Positions 45,766 to 56,325 of a stretch of DNA of 64,000 nt are shown here, piece after piece. The translations under genes were made by a program, and so were the position numbers. Location: positions 273,815 through 337,814 of the forward strand of contig JACEEZ010001661.1 of the NCBI GenBank assembly GCA_016584305.1, given 5' to 3'. The notes beneath the pieces are model-generated. The model ran no database searches, had not been told where the DNA came from, and worked only from the letters and a program-made list of their open reading frames with translations. The DNA comes from Chionoecetes opilio (lineage: Eukaryota > Arthropoda > Malacostraca > Decapoda > Majidae). Each line of letters starts with the position of its first letter. Position 1 is the first letter of the stretch.

Positions 45766-47133
45766 TCATAAGTGGATCTTCATGTGCTGGGCAATTTCTC
45801 TCTTTGTCTTGAAACAGTTCTTACAAACATCACACTTGAACTCCCTCAAACCAGTGTGTCTAAAGGCGTGTTGGGTGAGGGCAGACTTGTGAGTAAATCT
45901 TTTCCCACACTCTACACATTCATGATTCTTAACACCACTGTGTGTCAGGGTGTGTCGGGTGAGGTGAGACTTCTGAGTAAATCTTTTCCCACACTCCAGA
46001 CATTCATGATCCTTGACGCCACTGCGTGTACTCAGGTTGTACAAGTGCTTCATGTGAATCTTCACGTGGCTGGCAATATCACTCTTTGTCTTGAAACACT
46101 TGCCACAAACATCACATTTGAACTCCCTCAAGCCAGTGTGTCTCAAGGTGTGTTTGGTGAGTTTTGAATAGGTAGTAAATCTTTGCCCACACTCCAGGCA
46201 TTGATATTTCTTAACACCACTGTGTGTCAGGGTGTGTGTGGTGAGGTTAGACTTCTGAGTAAATCTTTGCCCACACTCCAGACATTCATGATTTTTAACA
46301 CCACTGTGTGTCAGGGTGTGTGTGGTGAGGCTAGACTTCTGAGTAAATCCTTGCCCACACTCCAGACATTCATGATTTTTAACACCACTGTGTGTCAGGG
46401 TGTGTTGGGTGAGGCTAAACTTGTGAGCAAATCCTTGCCCACACTCCAGACATTCATGATTTTTAACACCACTGTGTGTCAGGGTGTGTGTGGTGAGGCT
46501 AGACTTCTGAGTAAATCTTTGCCCACACTCCAGACATTCATGATTTTTAACACCACTGTGTGTCAGGGTGTGTGTGGTGAGGCTAGACTTCTGAGTAAAT
46601 CTTTTCCCACACTCCAGACATTCATGATTTTTAACACCACTGTGTGTCAGGGTGTGTGTGGTGAGGCTAGACTTCTGAGTAAATCTTTGCCCACACTCCA
46701 GACATTCATGATTCTTAACACCACTGTGTGTCTGAGTGTGTATGGTATGGCCAAGCTTACTAGTCAATCTTTTCCCACACTCTAGACATTCATAATTTTG
46801 TCTAGCACCACTGTGTGTCAGGGTGTGTTGGGTGAGGCTAGACTTTAAAGTAAATCTTTTCCCACACTCCAGACATTCATGATCCTTGACGCCACTGTGT
46901 GTCAGGAAATGTCTCTTAAGCAGACTCTTGCATCTGAATGATTTACTACATTGTGAGCAACAAAACTGCCTCTCTCCTTCTTGGCCTGAGCTGCCTGCCT
47001 CCAGGTGATTCTTGCCATCCCTCCTGTGCCTCCCCACAGCTGAGGCAGACTGCTGCTGCTGCTCCCGGCCACTGGTGGTGCTGCTGCCTCCTGCCACAGC
47101 CTCCAGCGCAGCAATACTCGCGGCAGCACACAT
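45766..47133 (-). CDS. C2H2 zinc-finger protein, 14 fingers, 455 aa
   Basis: A predicted nuclear DNA-binding protein of unknown target. The start at 47133 has the conserved GGCCGCCATGT context; an in-frame ATG 66 bases upstream is weaker. Residues 1-56 match the leader of the copy at 12045. Fingers 1-11 end with the special FKCDVC finger. A 15-residue spacer (MKHLYNLSTRSGVKD) follows, then fingers 12-14, the last again of FKCDVC type. So this is a two-block protein, apparently from duplication of block plus terminal finger. Finger 3 is divergent (RLTSKLGH). Contact residues -1/3/6 for fingers 2 and 4-14: LSQ, QST, QST, QST, HSQ, QST, QNT, TKK, TDS, QHR, HAQ, TEQ. Linkers are HSGVKNH. The longest intact family member here. 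Confidence 0.9.
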   Translation of the reverse strand: MCAAASIAALEAVAGGSSTTSGREQQQQSASAVGRHRRDGKNHLEAGSSGQEGERQFCCSQCSKSFRCKSLLKRHFLTHSGVKDHECLECGKRFTLKSSLTQHTLTHSGARQNYECLECGKRLTSKLGHTIHTQTHSGVKNHECLECGQRFTQKSSLTTHTLTHSGVKNHECLECGKRFTQKSSLTTHTLTHSGVKNHECLECGQRFTQKSSLTTHTLTHSGVKNHECLECGQGFAHKFSLTQHTLTHSGVKNHECLECGQGFTQKSSLTTHTLTHSGVKNHECLECGQRFTQKSNLTTHTLTHSGVKKYQCLECGQRFTTYSKLTKHTLRHTGLREFKCDVCGKCFKTKSDIASHVKIHMKHLYNLSTRSGVKDHECLECGKRFTQKSHLTRHTLTHSGVKNHECVECGKRFTHKSALTQHAFRHTGLREFKCDVCKNCFKTKREIAQHMKIHL

Positions 47134-47204
47134 GGCGGCCGGTCCTGCAGGAAGCTTTAGGGATGCCGGCGCGAGATGCCTTAGTGTGCAGCAGAACACC
47201 CAGC

Positions 47205-47715
47205 TGGGACTGTGACCTCACCACCTGCAACAATGGTCACAGTCAGGACACAGAGAACCAGCTGGGACTGTGACCTCACCACCTGCAACAGTGGTCACAG
47301 TCAGGACACATTGAGCCAGCTGGGACTGTGACCTCACCACCTGCAACAGTGGTCACAGTCAGGACACAGAGAACCAGCTGGGACTGTGACCTCAGCACTT
47401 GCAACAGTGGTCACAGTCAGGACACAGAGAACCAGCTGGGACTGTGACCTCAGCACTTGCAACAGTGGTCACAGTCAGGACAAAGAGAACCAGCTGGGAC
47501 TGTGACCTCACCACCTGCAACAGTGGTCACAGTCAGGACACAGAGAACCAGCTGGGACTGTGACCTCACCACCTGCAACAGTGGTCACAGTCAGGACACA
47601 GAGAACCAGCTGGGACTGTGACCTCAGCACCTGCAACAGTGGTCACAGTCAGGACACAGAGAACCAGCTGGGACTGTGACCTCAGCACCTGCAACAGTGG
47701 TCACAGTCAGGACAC
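47205..47715 (-). repeat. 58-bp hairpin repeat, about 9 copies, upstream of ZNF
   Basis: Each unit has GACTGTGACC and, after a short spacer with CCACCTGCAACAG, the complement GGTCACAGTC, so every unit can form a 10-bp stem. Copies are nearly identical. It lies just 5' of the ZNF start on the minus strand. Confidence 0.9.
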
Positions 47716-47885
47716 AAATGTAATAAATAAATAAAAAATAAAAATGAAATGTTGATCTCATGTTGTCGCCTATTGATGATCTATTGTTTTATATATTTTG
47801 TTATCCTAAACTTGGTAGATGTTTACGCAGACGCAGACACCCTAGGAACACGCCTGCCGTACCTCTTGCCTCGGCGATCTAAGTC

Positions 47886-48400
47886 AATAAAGTTTAGGGT
47901 ATTATTTTACACTAGGACCGAAATTGCCTACACCATTGTTAGTGTGGTTTCCGTTTACCTTATTGGATTCTAGGAAACATTCTCTGTGAGCTTCCGTCAC
48001 AAATCACTACTTTTGGAGATAAAAGATGTTTTTAATGGGAAGGAGTGTATAGGAGATATGAAAATTACACTAACCTAACCCCACCTTTAGACTCACTAAC
48101 CTAACCTAACCTAACCTAATCCCACGTTTTAACCTCCTAACTAAAGCCAAATCTGCATTAAAAAAGTGTCCGCGGCAAGGGAAGAACAGAGGCGATGCAG
48201 GTCACAAGAGGAAGAAGAGTGTGGCGGACGTAAACACTTGTCTCTCGTCTCCCTATAAACAACATGTCATTATCTCCAAAAGTAGTGATTTGTGACGGAA
48301 GCTCACAGAGAATGTTTCCTAGAATCCAATAAGGTAAACAGAAACCACACGCCAAATTGTGTAGGCAATTTCGGTCCTAGTGTAAAATAATACCCTAAAC
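47886..48400. repeat. foldback repeat, about 115-bp arms
   Basis: Left arm from TATTATTTTACACTAGGACC (47899) and right arm ending GGTCCTAGTGTAAAATAATA (about 48391). Relatives are at 58142-58640 and 1605-2775. The middle segment is inverted relative to 58142-58640, as expected for a foldback that can flip. A short CCTAA array is at 48095-48120. Confidence 0.8.
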
Positions 48401-48663
48401 TTTATTGACTTAAATCGCCGCGGCAAGAGGTACGGCAGGCGTGTTCCTAGGGTGTCTGCGTCTAAAGATACGTCAATGACAACTAGCCGTATTTCTTGTT
48501 GGTTATAGATACGGCGCCTGACTCATAGCGTGATAAGACGATCAGGCAGCTCTAACAGGGTGGTTAGGCGTACACGTGGTAGTTAGCGACATACAAGCAC
48601 GCACACACGCACACTAAATAATGATACACAGAAATACGGGTTCTAATCATGGGCTGCAGTCAG
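48401..48663. other. unit flank, no gene
   Basis: Shared with 58640-58913 of unit 5 (TAAAGATACG, GATAAGACGATCAGGCAGCT). Nothing coding. Confidence 0.5.
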
Positions 48664-48698
48664 TTCGTACAAAAGTTGTTTCGTACACCAAAAAGTTG
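48664..48698. mobile_element. TTTCGTAC foldback, left part split by insertion
   Basis: The element resumes at 54924-55090 after the 6.2-kb insertion. The 8-bp sequence AAAAGTTG is present on both sides (48691-48698 and 54924-54931). Confidence 0.7.
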
Positions 48699-48951
48699 GG
48701 TTATAATGGACGAGTTTCACGGTCGTTTTCAGACACAAACTATTTTGTCTTGGCCTACAATAGGTGCTTGTTTTATTTGGCGCAAAAAAAATATATATAT
48801 ATTTTGTGGTTAAGGTTAGGTTAGGTTTCATTAAAACTTTTCAGGTTTTTAAAGGCTCTAGGACTTGTGAAAAATGCCACCCGGCTAACACCAGGTATTC
48901 ATTCACTGCTGGGTGGACAGGGGCACTGGTTTGAAGACCACCCATCTTTCT

Positions 48952-49025
48952 CCGCCCCGACAGGGAATTGAACCAGAGACTTCTCGGTTGTAAACCGAGC
49001 GTGCTAGCCACTACACCAAAGACGG
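48952..49025 (-). repeat. tRNA-Val(UAC)-like segment in the element's left arm
   Basis: On the minus strand the acceptor (CCGTCTT with GGGGCGG), D stem (GTGT with GCAC) and anticodon stem (CTCGG with CCGAG) all pair. The loop TTTACAA has anticodon UAC at 48992-48990. The T stem (TCTGG with CCCTG) has mismatches and two extra bases follow, so a functional tRNA is doubtful. A broken counterpart is in the right arm near 54525-54600. Best read as a tRNA-derived SINE head carried by the element. Confidence 0.55.
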
Positions 49026-49207
49026 TATACTAAAGAAAGACTGGATTCAAAATAAGGTGTAGTAAAGGCTAACGGGTTACTCTTTAGTTGTTTCGTCCAC
49101 TAGGTGAGGGCGTTAAGCTATGACTATTCTAAAGACACGAAGTGTGAATTGTACAATGCAGATATGTAGATTAAGGAACATGTTTTACTGCAATGCCTGG
49201 AAATCAA

Positions 49208-49700
49208 CACATACGGATGAGGGGCATTCTACGTGAAGTGTACACACCCTCCTGACACCTTGGTCACAGAATCGCATGAAATTGACATCATTTGTTGGTT
49301 ATGATGAATAAAGTTCACATACCAAGTATGAGGCCTATCAGGTCATTGAGGTCATATATATGGGTAGGTCAATTTTGGGTCAAACTGATTGACCCTAAAC
49401 CTTTGAGAGGTCATAACTTTGGCCAGAATTGACCAATCTGAACAATTTTGGTACCAAAATGCTCAGGAGAAAGAGTTCTTTCAAATGAGTGGAAGAATGA
49501 CATTCCTGGGACAATTTTTGCCATGATGACCCTTTTTTTAACTCTTTGACCTTTGACCCTGGCCAAAGTGCAACTTCGATCCGCCCAATTTTTTTTTTGA
49601 AGTTAGCTCTATTTATCCTCCATAGCTCCAGAAAAAAGTAAAAATGGGATCTCCATGGGTTTTGATAACATGGGTATTTATGTACCACCATAAATGTTAA
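49208..49700. repeat. inner inverted repeat, left arm
   Basis: Begins GGGGCATTCTACGTGAAGTG (about 49220) and pairs through the AAACCTTTGAGAGGTCATAA block and on to GGAGATCCATT-like sequence. The partner is 53345-53815. Confidence 0.75.
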
Positions 49701-50079
49701 TCGTGCGAGTACTGTCCACCTGTGGATCAACTAAAAGCAAAACTATTTGGATTTTATGAACAGGAGAATGTGGATCTTATTGAATTCAAACAGTGGACGT
49801 CAACTGATAGATCTGAGCTGGTAACCATGGTATTATCCCTTGATGATTTCATGGATAGATTTTGTTATCGTGTCGAAACTTTGGTGCAACATGATTTTGT
49901 TGCAAAATCACAAGCACAGTACAGGAAAATACCTTTTATCCGGATATATCCGGACTTCCGGGTAGCCGGTTAATGGAAAAGTCCGGTTAATGGGTAAGTA
50001 TACATACGAAAGATGCATTTACTAAAAATAAACATAATATTGTATGATTGTTTGTATTGTATGACACACACCCACACAT

Positions 50080-50297
50080 ACCACCCAACACACACACACA
50101 CACATACCACCCAACACACACACACACACATACCACCCAACACACACACCCACACATACCACCCAACACACACACACACACATACCACCCAACACACAAA
50201 CACACACACATACCACCCAACCACACACACCACCACATACCACCCAACACACACACACACATACCACCCAACACACACACCCACACATACCACCTGT
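50080..50297. repeat. CACACATACCACCCAACA array, left
   Basis: About nine units of 20-26 bp. Cys/Val/Trp and His/Thr frames are artefacts. Confidence 0.9.
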
Positions 50298-50299
50298 GA

Positions 50300-51190
50300 A
50301 AGTTTTGATTTTACTGGGGGTTTTAAGTACTTAGACTTCACTTACCTCTCAATAATTAAATCACCTTCGGGTTCTTTGTTTGACTCACTATGAAGCTATC
50401 AGTCAGGACTACATACAGGGTAAACAATAAACACTTGGTAAACACCTTATCTAGTTTATTTACAAGATCTACACATAACAAAAATAGCACCCCCCAACAC
50501 AAGATTCATCCACTCAATCACGCCCTAAATATCTTCCCTACATATGCCTATGATAGCCTACCGCTTCTGGTTATCTGGCTGGGGAATAGATATTAAGGGT
50601 TATGGGATTATGATTATAAGAACCTGTAGCCTCGAGCCTGTGGTCCTCGTCGCGCACACAGTGGTCGACTTCCTGTCTAGCGACTCGCTCCTTGCTCCCA
50701 GCTTGCGTCTGCCTCTACCAAGCCCTCTTCTCCTCGCGGTATGACTTGCCCTGCGTCTGTTTAGCAGGAACAAGCTCCAGACACGCGGGAACTGGAAGGA
50801 GGTGGCGAGAGGTCCAGAAGACGTCCTCGGCTGGGGGAGGTGTAGTCGTGGCCGTGAACTGTAACAGAGTGAGCGACCCAGGCCGACCTGGATCCTCCAA
50901 GATGGCGGTGGTGGCGCGTTGCCACTTCGGCTCATCTAAACATATTTTCTATACCCTGTTTCTTATTATGCATGCCTGAATTCCTATCAGCCACCACATG
51001 CAATTTACTTCGGGTGTCTCTGCTAGCGCACCCTGCTACTCGTGGGGAGGCAACTATGAGCCTAAAACCCCTCCCACAGACTGGAATCCTTTCCCGCCAC
51101 CAGAAAAAACATTAACTGGCATCCGCCAGCGGGGACAACAGCCTGGCGCCAAGCGCAAATAATGGGACTGAATGCATATAAAATGTCTAG
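50300..51190. other. non-repetitive interior of the pogo-like element
   Basis: Short frames of up to 111 codons, none with recognised motifs. AAGATGGCGG at about 50899 resembles a promoter-proximal YY1-type site; that is only a string match. Confidence 0.4.
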
Positions 51191-51194
51191 CCAT

Positions 51195-51780
51195 TACACC
51201 ACCCAACACACCACACACACACATACCACCCAACACACACACACACACATACCACCAACACACAACACCCACACATACCACCCAACACACACACACACAC
51301 ATACCACCCAACACACACACCCACACATACCACCCAACACACACACACACACATACCACCCAACACACACACCCACACATACCACCCAACACACACACAC
51401 ACACATACCACCCAACACACACAAACCCACACATACCACCCAACACACACACACACACATACCACCCAAACACACACCCCACACATACCACCCAACACAC
51501 ACACACACACATACCACCCAACACACCACACACACATACCACCCAACACAACACACACCACATACCACCCAACACACACACACACACATACCACCCAACA
51601 CACACACACACACATACCACCCAACACACACACACACACATACCACCCAACACACACACCCACACATACCACCCAACACACACACACACACATACACCCA
51701 CATACACACACATACACGGGTGGTATGTGTGGGTGGGTGTGTTGGGTGGTATGTGTGGGTGTGTGTTGGGTGGTATGTGG
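51195..51780. repeat. CACACATACCACCCAACA array with strand switch
   Basis: About 22 units on one strand to 51717, then GGGTGGTATGTGTGGGTG repeats, the reverse complement, to 51780. The two parts can pair as a hairpin. Confidence 0.9.
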
Positions 51781-53344
51781 GATGACTCAAAATACCACTC
51801 CGGTCGTCGGTAGCACGACCTGCCCACGGACTGATAAACACTGAATTATCATAGCGCATGGCGCATTATGGCGGGAATAAACAGGTGGCGATAGGTGGCG
51901 CTCACGTCTACGGCGGCAAAATTAAAAGTTAAATATTTCGTTACTTTTTTATTTTTTAATACTATTTACTTACCTGCCACAAATTCCGGTTATTGGGTTA
52001 TTCCGGTTGTTGGGTATCCGGATAAAAGGTATTTTCCTGTACTTGGAAACTGTGAAAAACAATATTGCAGATGGTGAATTTGTAGTAATTGGTGATTTTT
52101 CAGAGAACTTTTCATTTGTAACACAAGATGCAGCCCAGGGATATCATTGGAATTGCACACAGGCGACAATACATCCTTGGGTGTTTTATCACATGAAAGA
52201 TGGAAAACTCTGTCATGACTCATACACCATAATTTCAGAGTGTAACATCCACGATAATGTGTCAGTGCATCTATTTCAGCGAATGCTGATAGAGTATCTG
52301 AATTCAGTATTCAAAACAGTAAAGAAAATGTACTACTTTTCGGACGGATGTGCTGCACAGTATAAAAACTGTAAATCTTTCCAGAATCTTTGCTGGCTTA
52401 AAGAGGAATATGGCATAGAAGCAGAGTGGCATTTTTTTGCCACTAGCCATGGGAAAGGCCATCAGACGGCGTAGGTGGCACCATCAAAAGGGAGGAAAAA
52501 ATAAAGAGAGCTTCAGAAGCCCCTATGAAAAGCGATGTATCCCGAGATTTTTTGTATTCGCAAAAAAACTCTTGGGAAATGAAGTTTGGTAGGGAAAACT
52601 CAAGGGGAAATGAACAGGGGGAAAGGGAAATTTTTGAAAACCAGACCCTCCGCCCCAAAAAACTTTTCCCGGCCCCACAAAAACTTCTTTTCGTTCTTCC
52701 AAATATCAAAAGGGGGGCTCTCCAAGTTCGCCCATTTAGTCTCTGTGACATTTTTTGATTAGAATCGTAAAAAAAAAATTTTTCAGCCAGTGTTCAATGG
52801 AAAACTTGCAGGCAGTCCTTGTTTTACGAGGACTTTGGTGGCTTGCTTGCATTTTGAAGTTTTTCCGGGGGCACAAAAAAGTAATGTAAAAAATTTCTCC
52901 CCCGCTGGACCCTCCCCCCATTTCTGCTTCCCTGAAATGGAAGATTTTGTTTTATGGACATCTCTGACATTTGGTGTCAGTAGAACCAAAAAATGCAACG
53001 GGAAGAACCTTTACACGTTTAGAAAGAAGGAGTCTGAGCAAAAAAAAAAAAAGTTTGAGGGGCTCTGCCAAATAAATACCTATGTAGTTTTAAAACAAGG
53101 GTTTTGTCTAAATTTTTTGTTTAAATTTTTGTCCAAAAATAATTTTTGTCTAATTTTTTGTATTAAAAACCTAAGAAAGACTGAAAAAGGAGGGCACCCT
53201 GGGAAGGGGAGAGGTCGTTTTTGGGAAAGATGAAATATGATGCTGTGTCAAGAAAATCAAACATTCTCAAAATCATTTTTACGAACCCAGTCTGATGTAA
53301 ATAATCGGGCCCCATTTAGAGGGGCATGACTTAAAAAACCCCCC

Positions 53345-53815
53345 CACGGGGTGGGCAAAATGCCCATGGTTAAAACCCATGGAGATCCATTTTTTTTTTT
53401 CCTGGATTTTAGGGGGAAAAGATAAATGAGCAATTTTAAAAAATTTTTTTTGGGGGGGGGGAGTTGCATTTTGGCAGGGCAAAGATCAAGAGTTCAAAAA
53501 AAGGGGTCATCATGGAAAAAATTTGTCCCAAGAATGTCTTTCTTCCACTCTTTTGAAAGCTCTTTCTTTTGACATTTTGTACCAAAATCGTTCAGATTGG
53601 TAAATTTTGGCCAAAGTTTGCCTCTCAAAGGTTTGGGGTCAATCAGTTTGACCCAAAAATTGACCTGGCCATAAAAAGGTCATGGGTCCCCCAGAGCCAT
53701 AAAAATGGGTTTTTGGGTTTATCTCACCGACCAATTTGATGAAAAAACCCTAAAACCCATGACCTGTGTCGAGATTTTCCCAAAATAGGTGTACACTTCA
53801 CGTAGAATCCCCCAG
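53345..53815. repeat. inner inverted repeat, right arm
   Basis: Reverse complement of 49208-49700, ending GTGTACACTTCACGTAGAAT near 53808. It carries many homopolymer differences. Confidence 0.7.
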
Positions 53816-54519
53816 AAGTCGTTGATGTTAAAACCCAGTAAAGGAAAACCAAAAAAAGTCATTTGGAATTTTTAATTTTGTAAAACAAAAAAGGAACAAC
53901 AAAATCGTGGTTCTTTTAAAAAGTCAAAATAGACACCAAGGAAAAAATTTTGGGGCAGAAATTAAAAAAAATTCCGAATAAAAAACTTTAGGGGTGCCCT
54001 TGCAAAATCTAGAGCGTAACTCCGTGCAATCACATCTCCGTGGTGGTTTACAATTTTAATCTTTGAATCAAATCGGACGTCGTTGCCACTCTTTTTGGTA
54101 CCGTGGGGGTGGCAAGCGGTATGTCCTGCTCCCCCACCGAAATATTTTCCCCCAATACTGCTCCCCGACCACGACACTAACACGGTGTACGGGATACATT
54201 AAAGACAAAAATTTTACTTTTAAAATATTTTAATATTTTCCCCGAAATAATAGAAAATAAAAAAGGGTCGAAAATTTTGGAACCCCTGAGGTTGTTTTCG
54301 TCCACTCAATAAATGGGGCTTAAAACAAAAAATCGGTTGCTATCTGATCTTTCTGGCTACATTATTTTTTATTTTTGGGTAGGAAAAATTTCCCGTCTTT
54401 CTTTGTAACCCTTTTTTGACTACAACCCCGGGAAAATTTTGGTGGGTTGGGGGGTGTGGAGAGGAAGGTTCTCTCTGTCACAAACAACAAAAAATGATTT
54501 CCCTATTTTTGTGGCTGTG
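53816..54519. other. inner right part of the 6.2-kb element, no gene
   Basis: No homologue is seen on the left side, where the two arms are only about 170 bp apart. A short minus frame (53962-54183) has no recognised motif. Confidence 0.4.
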
Positions 54520-54923
54520 TAGCCACTACACTACAAAATCATTTTTATTTTTATTTTATTTTATTTTACAAACCCAGAAGTTCTGGTTCAATTCCCCCGT
54601 CGGGAGGGGGAAAGAGGGGGGCTCCCTTTAAACCATTTCCCCTGTCACCCCGCAGTGAATGAAAAACCCGGTGTTTGCCGGGGGGCATTTTTCACAAGTC
54701 CTCCTGCTTTTGGTGCAGAGAATGGAGAGAGAGAGAGAGAGCCTTTAAACCATTTAAGGTTTTTTTTTTAGGTTAGGTTTCAACATAAGGTTATGTTAGG
54801 ATTTTTTTTTTTTTTTTTTTTTGCCCAAAAAAAATAGCACATTAGAACAGGCACCCATTTAAAGGCCCAAGACAAAAAGTTGGGGTTTTGAAAACGACCG
54901 TGAAACTCTCGTCCATTATTACC

Positions 54924-55455
54924 AAAAGTTGTTACGTAGTCTATAGGAAACCATAGTCGCTTCGTACACTCAGCTCAGAGTTGAACTTGACTACTAGTTA
55001 CAAAACGACACCGGATATGTACAAACACTCAAAATCAGTGTACGAAACAACTAACAAAACCTGGGTACGAAACAACTCGTGTACGAAACTCCCCGTCACC
55101 CTAATCATACACAGTTGTCTTTCCTCCTCGTCCACTAATAACCACCCAATTTAAACCCTTCATTTGACCTGTTTTAACCTGTTCCCAGCCTCTCATTCAC
55201 CCCACAACCACACACACACCCTTACTCACCCTTTATTCACCCTGGGACGTCGCCGGGGTGAGTCATTCGAGGTTAAAACTGAAGATAACTGATGCGAGAG
55301 AGGACCACGTGTTTTCCAAGCCTCGATGTCAACAAACCAGCGCAGGGTTGCCAGATACTCCATTAAATGACCTCAATAGATCAAATACTCGCAAATATTA
55401 CCACACATTATAGGATTTATTGATTGATTCATGTTATATTACTGCTACTACTACT
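54924..55455. repeat. right part of split foldback plus unit-end flank
   Basis: Foldback right part to 55090, then flank (CCTCGTCCACTAATAACCAC ... GAGAGGACCACGTG) duplicated at 58950-59470. Confidence 0.75.
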
Positions 55456-55559
55456 CCTCCACCTACTAGTATACTACTACAACTACACCCATTATGCTAC
55501 TGCTACTACTACCTAGGAGTGAGAGAAAACACAGACAGACATACACCGACAGAGACAGA

Positions 55560-55582
55560 GAGAGAGAGAGAGAGAGAGAGGA
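55560..55582. repeat. (GA)n microsatellite
   Basis: Short GA run just left of the CCA/TCA tract. Confidence 0.9.
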
Positions 55583-55689
55583 GGACTGTATGGTGTCACT
55601 TACTTGTATGGTAGGAGTTATATTCTTCATGGACACATTAACAGTTATTCTTATTGGTGTCTTGCTGCAATGAACCTTCAACAACTTCG

Positions 55690-55805
55690 CCATTAACGCC
55701 ACCCCCACCACCACCATCACCATCACCATCATTACCATCACCACCACCACCATCACCACCACCACCATCATTACCACCACCATCACCACCACCATCATCA
55801 CCACC

Positions 55806-55836
<31 letters not shown>

Positions 55837-56015
55837 CCACCACCACCACCACCACCATCATTACCACCACCATCATCATCATCACCACCACCACCATCAT
55901 CATCACCACCACCACCACCACCACCATCATTACCACCACCACCACCACCATCATCATCATCACCACCACCACCATCATCATCATCACCACCATCATCACC
56001 ATCACCACCACACTC
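55690..56015. repeat. (CCA/TCA)n microsatellite
   Basis: CACCACCATCATCA-type trinucleotide tract in the 3' flank of unit 5. Pro/Ser and Gly/Asp/Val frames are artefacts. Confidence 0.95.
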
Positions 56016-56075
56016 TTCATAAACTGATAAACAAACTGCCAACCCTGAGATCAAATAAAGATATACACAAACACA

Positions 56076-56081
56076 TTTATT
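56076..56081 (-). promoter_or_regulatory. candidate poly(A) signal of ZNF unit 5
   Basis: AATAAA on the minus strand, 245 bases past the ZNF stop. It is followed by sequence (GATCTCAGGGTTGGCAGTTTG) also found after the poly(A) signal of unit 2. Confidence 0.45.
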
Positions 56082-56325
56082 CAAAGTGACACCTGCACTG
56101 GCCACCCAACAACTGCTGGGGCCATTACTCCCTCACAGAACACAAGGGCACGGCTGCTGCCACCACCACTACCACCACCCACTGCCACACAGGACACACT
56201 ACCACACAGACTGCCACACAGGACACACTGCCACACAGGACACACCACCACCACCACCCACAGCCACACAGGACACACTACCACAGCCACGGGTACAACC
56301 ACACTTGTCCACACAACACACCACC

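Larger units (their letters stand above)
49922..52039. mobile_element. 2.1-kb pogo-like element inside the DDE-like ORF, TA-flanked
   Basis: Left end CAGGAAAATACCTTTTATCC, right end its reverse complement, continuing as GGATA. TA is at 49920-49921 and 52040-52041. Removing it conceptually rejoins the interrupted frame without a shift. The interior has two CACACATACCACCCAACA arrays (50080-50297 and 51195-51780) and about 0.9 kb of non-repetitive sequence. No transposase is recognised, so probably nonautonomous. Confidence 0.85.
49722..52760 (+). pseudogene. DDE-like transposon ORF split by a pogo-like insertion
   Basis: The 5' part, 49722-49921, reads KQWTSTDRSELVTMV and VETLVQHDFVAKSQAQY. 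The 3' part resumes in frame at 52042. It shows VVIGDFSENFSFVTQDAAQG, YHWNCTQATIHPW, FSDGCAAQYKN and EWHFFATSHGKG. After a 1-base shift near 52462, DGVGGTIKRE follows. Acidic residues in GDF, FSDG and EAEW could form a DDE triad. The motif set resembles, from memory, an uncharacterised multicopy family in arthropods and cnidarians; no name is offered. 52480-53240 continues in low-quality frames (KRGALQVRPF and VFNGKLAGSPCFTRTL-like). The ORF lies between 480-bp inverted repeats, so it is probably this element's transposase. It is inactive here because of the insertion and frameshifts. Confidence 0.6.
48699..54923. mobile_element. 6.2-kb terminal-inverted-repeat DNA element with 8-bp target duplication
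   Basis: Left end GGTTATAATGGACGAGTTTC; right end (reverse complement) GGTAATAATGGACGAGAGTT. Matching continues about 350 bp inward at each end, with the right arm degraded by homopolymer noise. AAAAGTTG duplicates the target, and units 2 and 5 show the uninterrupted foldback. Short relatives with the same ends lie at 1878-2522. Inside are a tRNA-like segment, a second inverted repeat (49208-49700 with 53345-53815), a DDE-like ORF and a pogo-like insertion. An 8-bp duplication fits hAT or P superfamilies and the long arms fit Mutator-like ones; not resolved. Confidence 0.75.
42862..55455 (-). repeat. ZNF unit 4, carrying a 6.2-kb insertion
   Basis: Reading leftward it has a foldback, 58-bp repeats, a ZNF and a minisatellite. 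The 54924-55455 part (GGGACGTCGCCGGGGTGAGT) is repeated at 58950-59470 as the end of unit 5, which defines the unit border. Confidence 0.65.

Noticed and set aside
48095..48120. Telomere
   Set aside because: Only about four CCTAA units within a foldback repeat; an interstitial scrap rather than a chromosome end.
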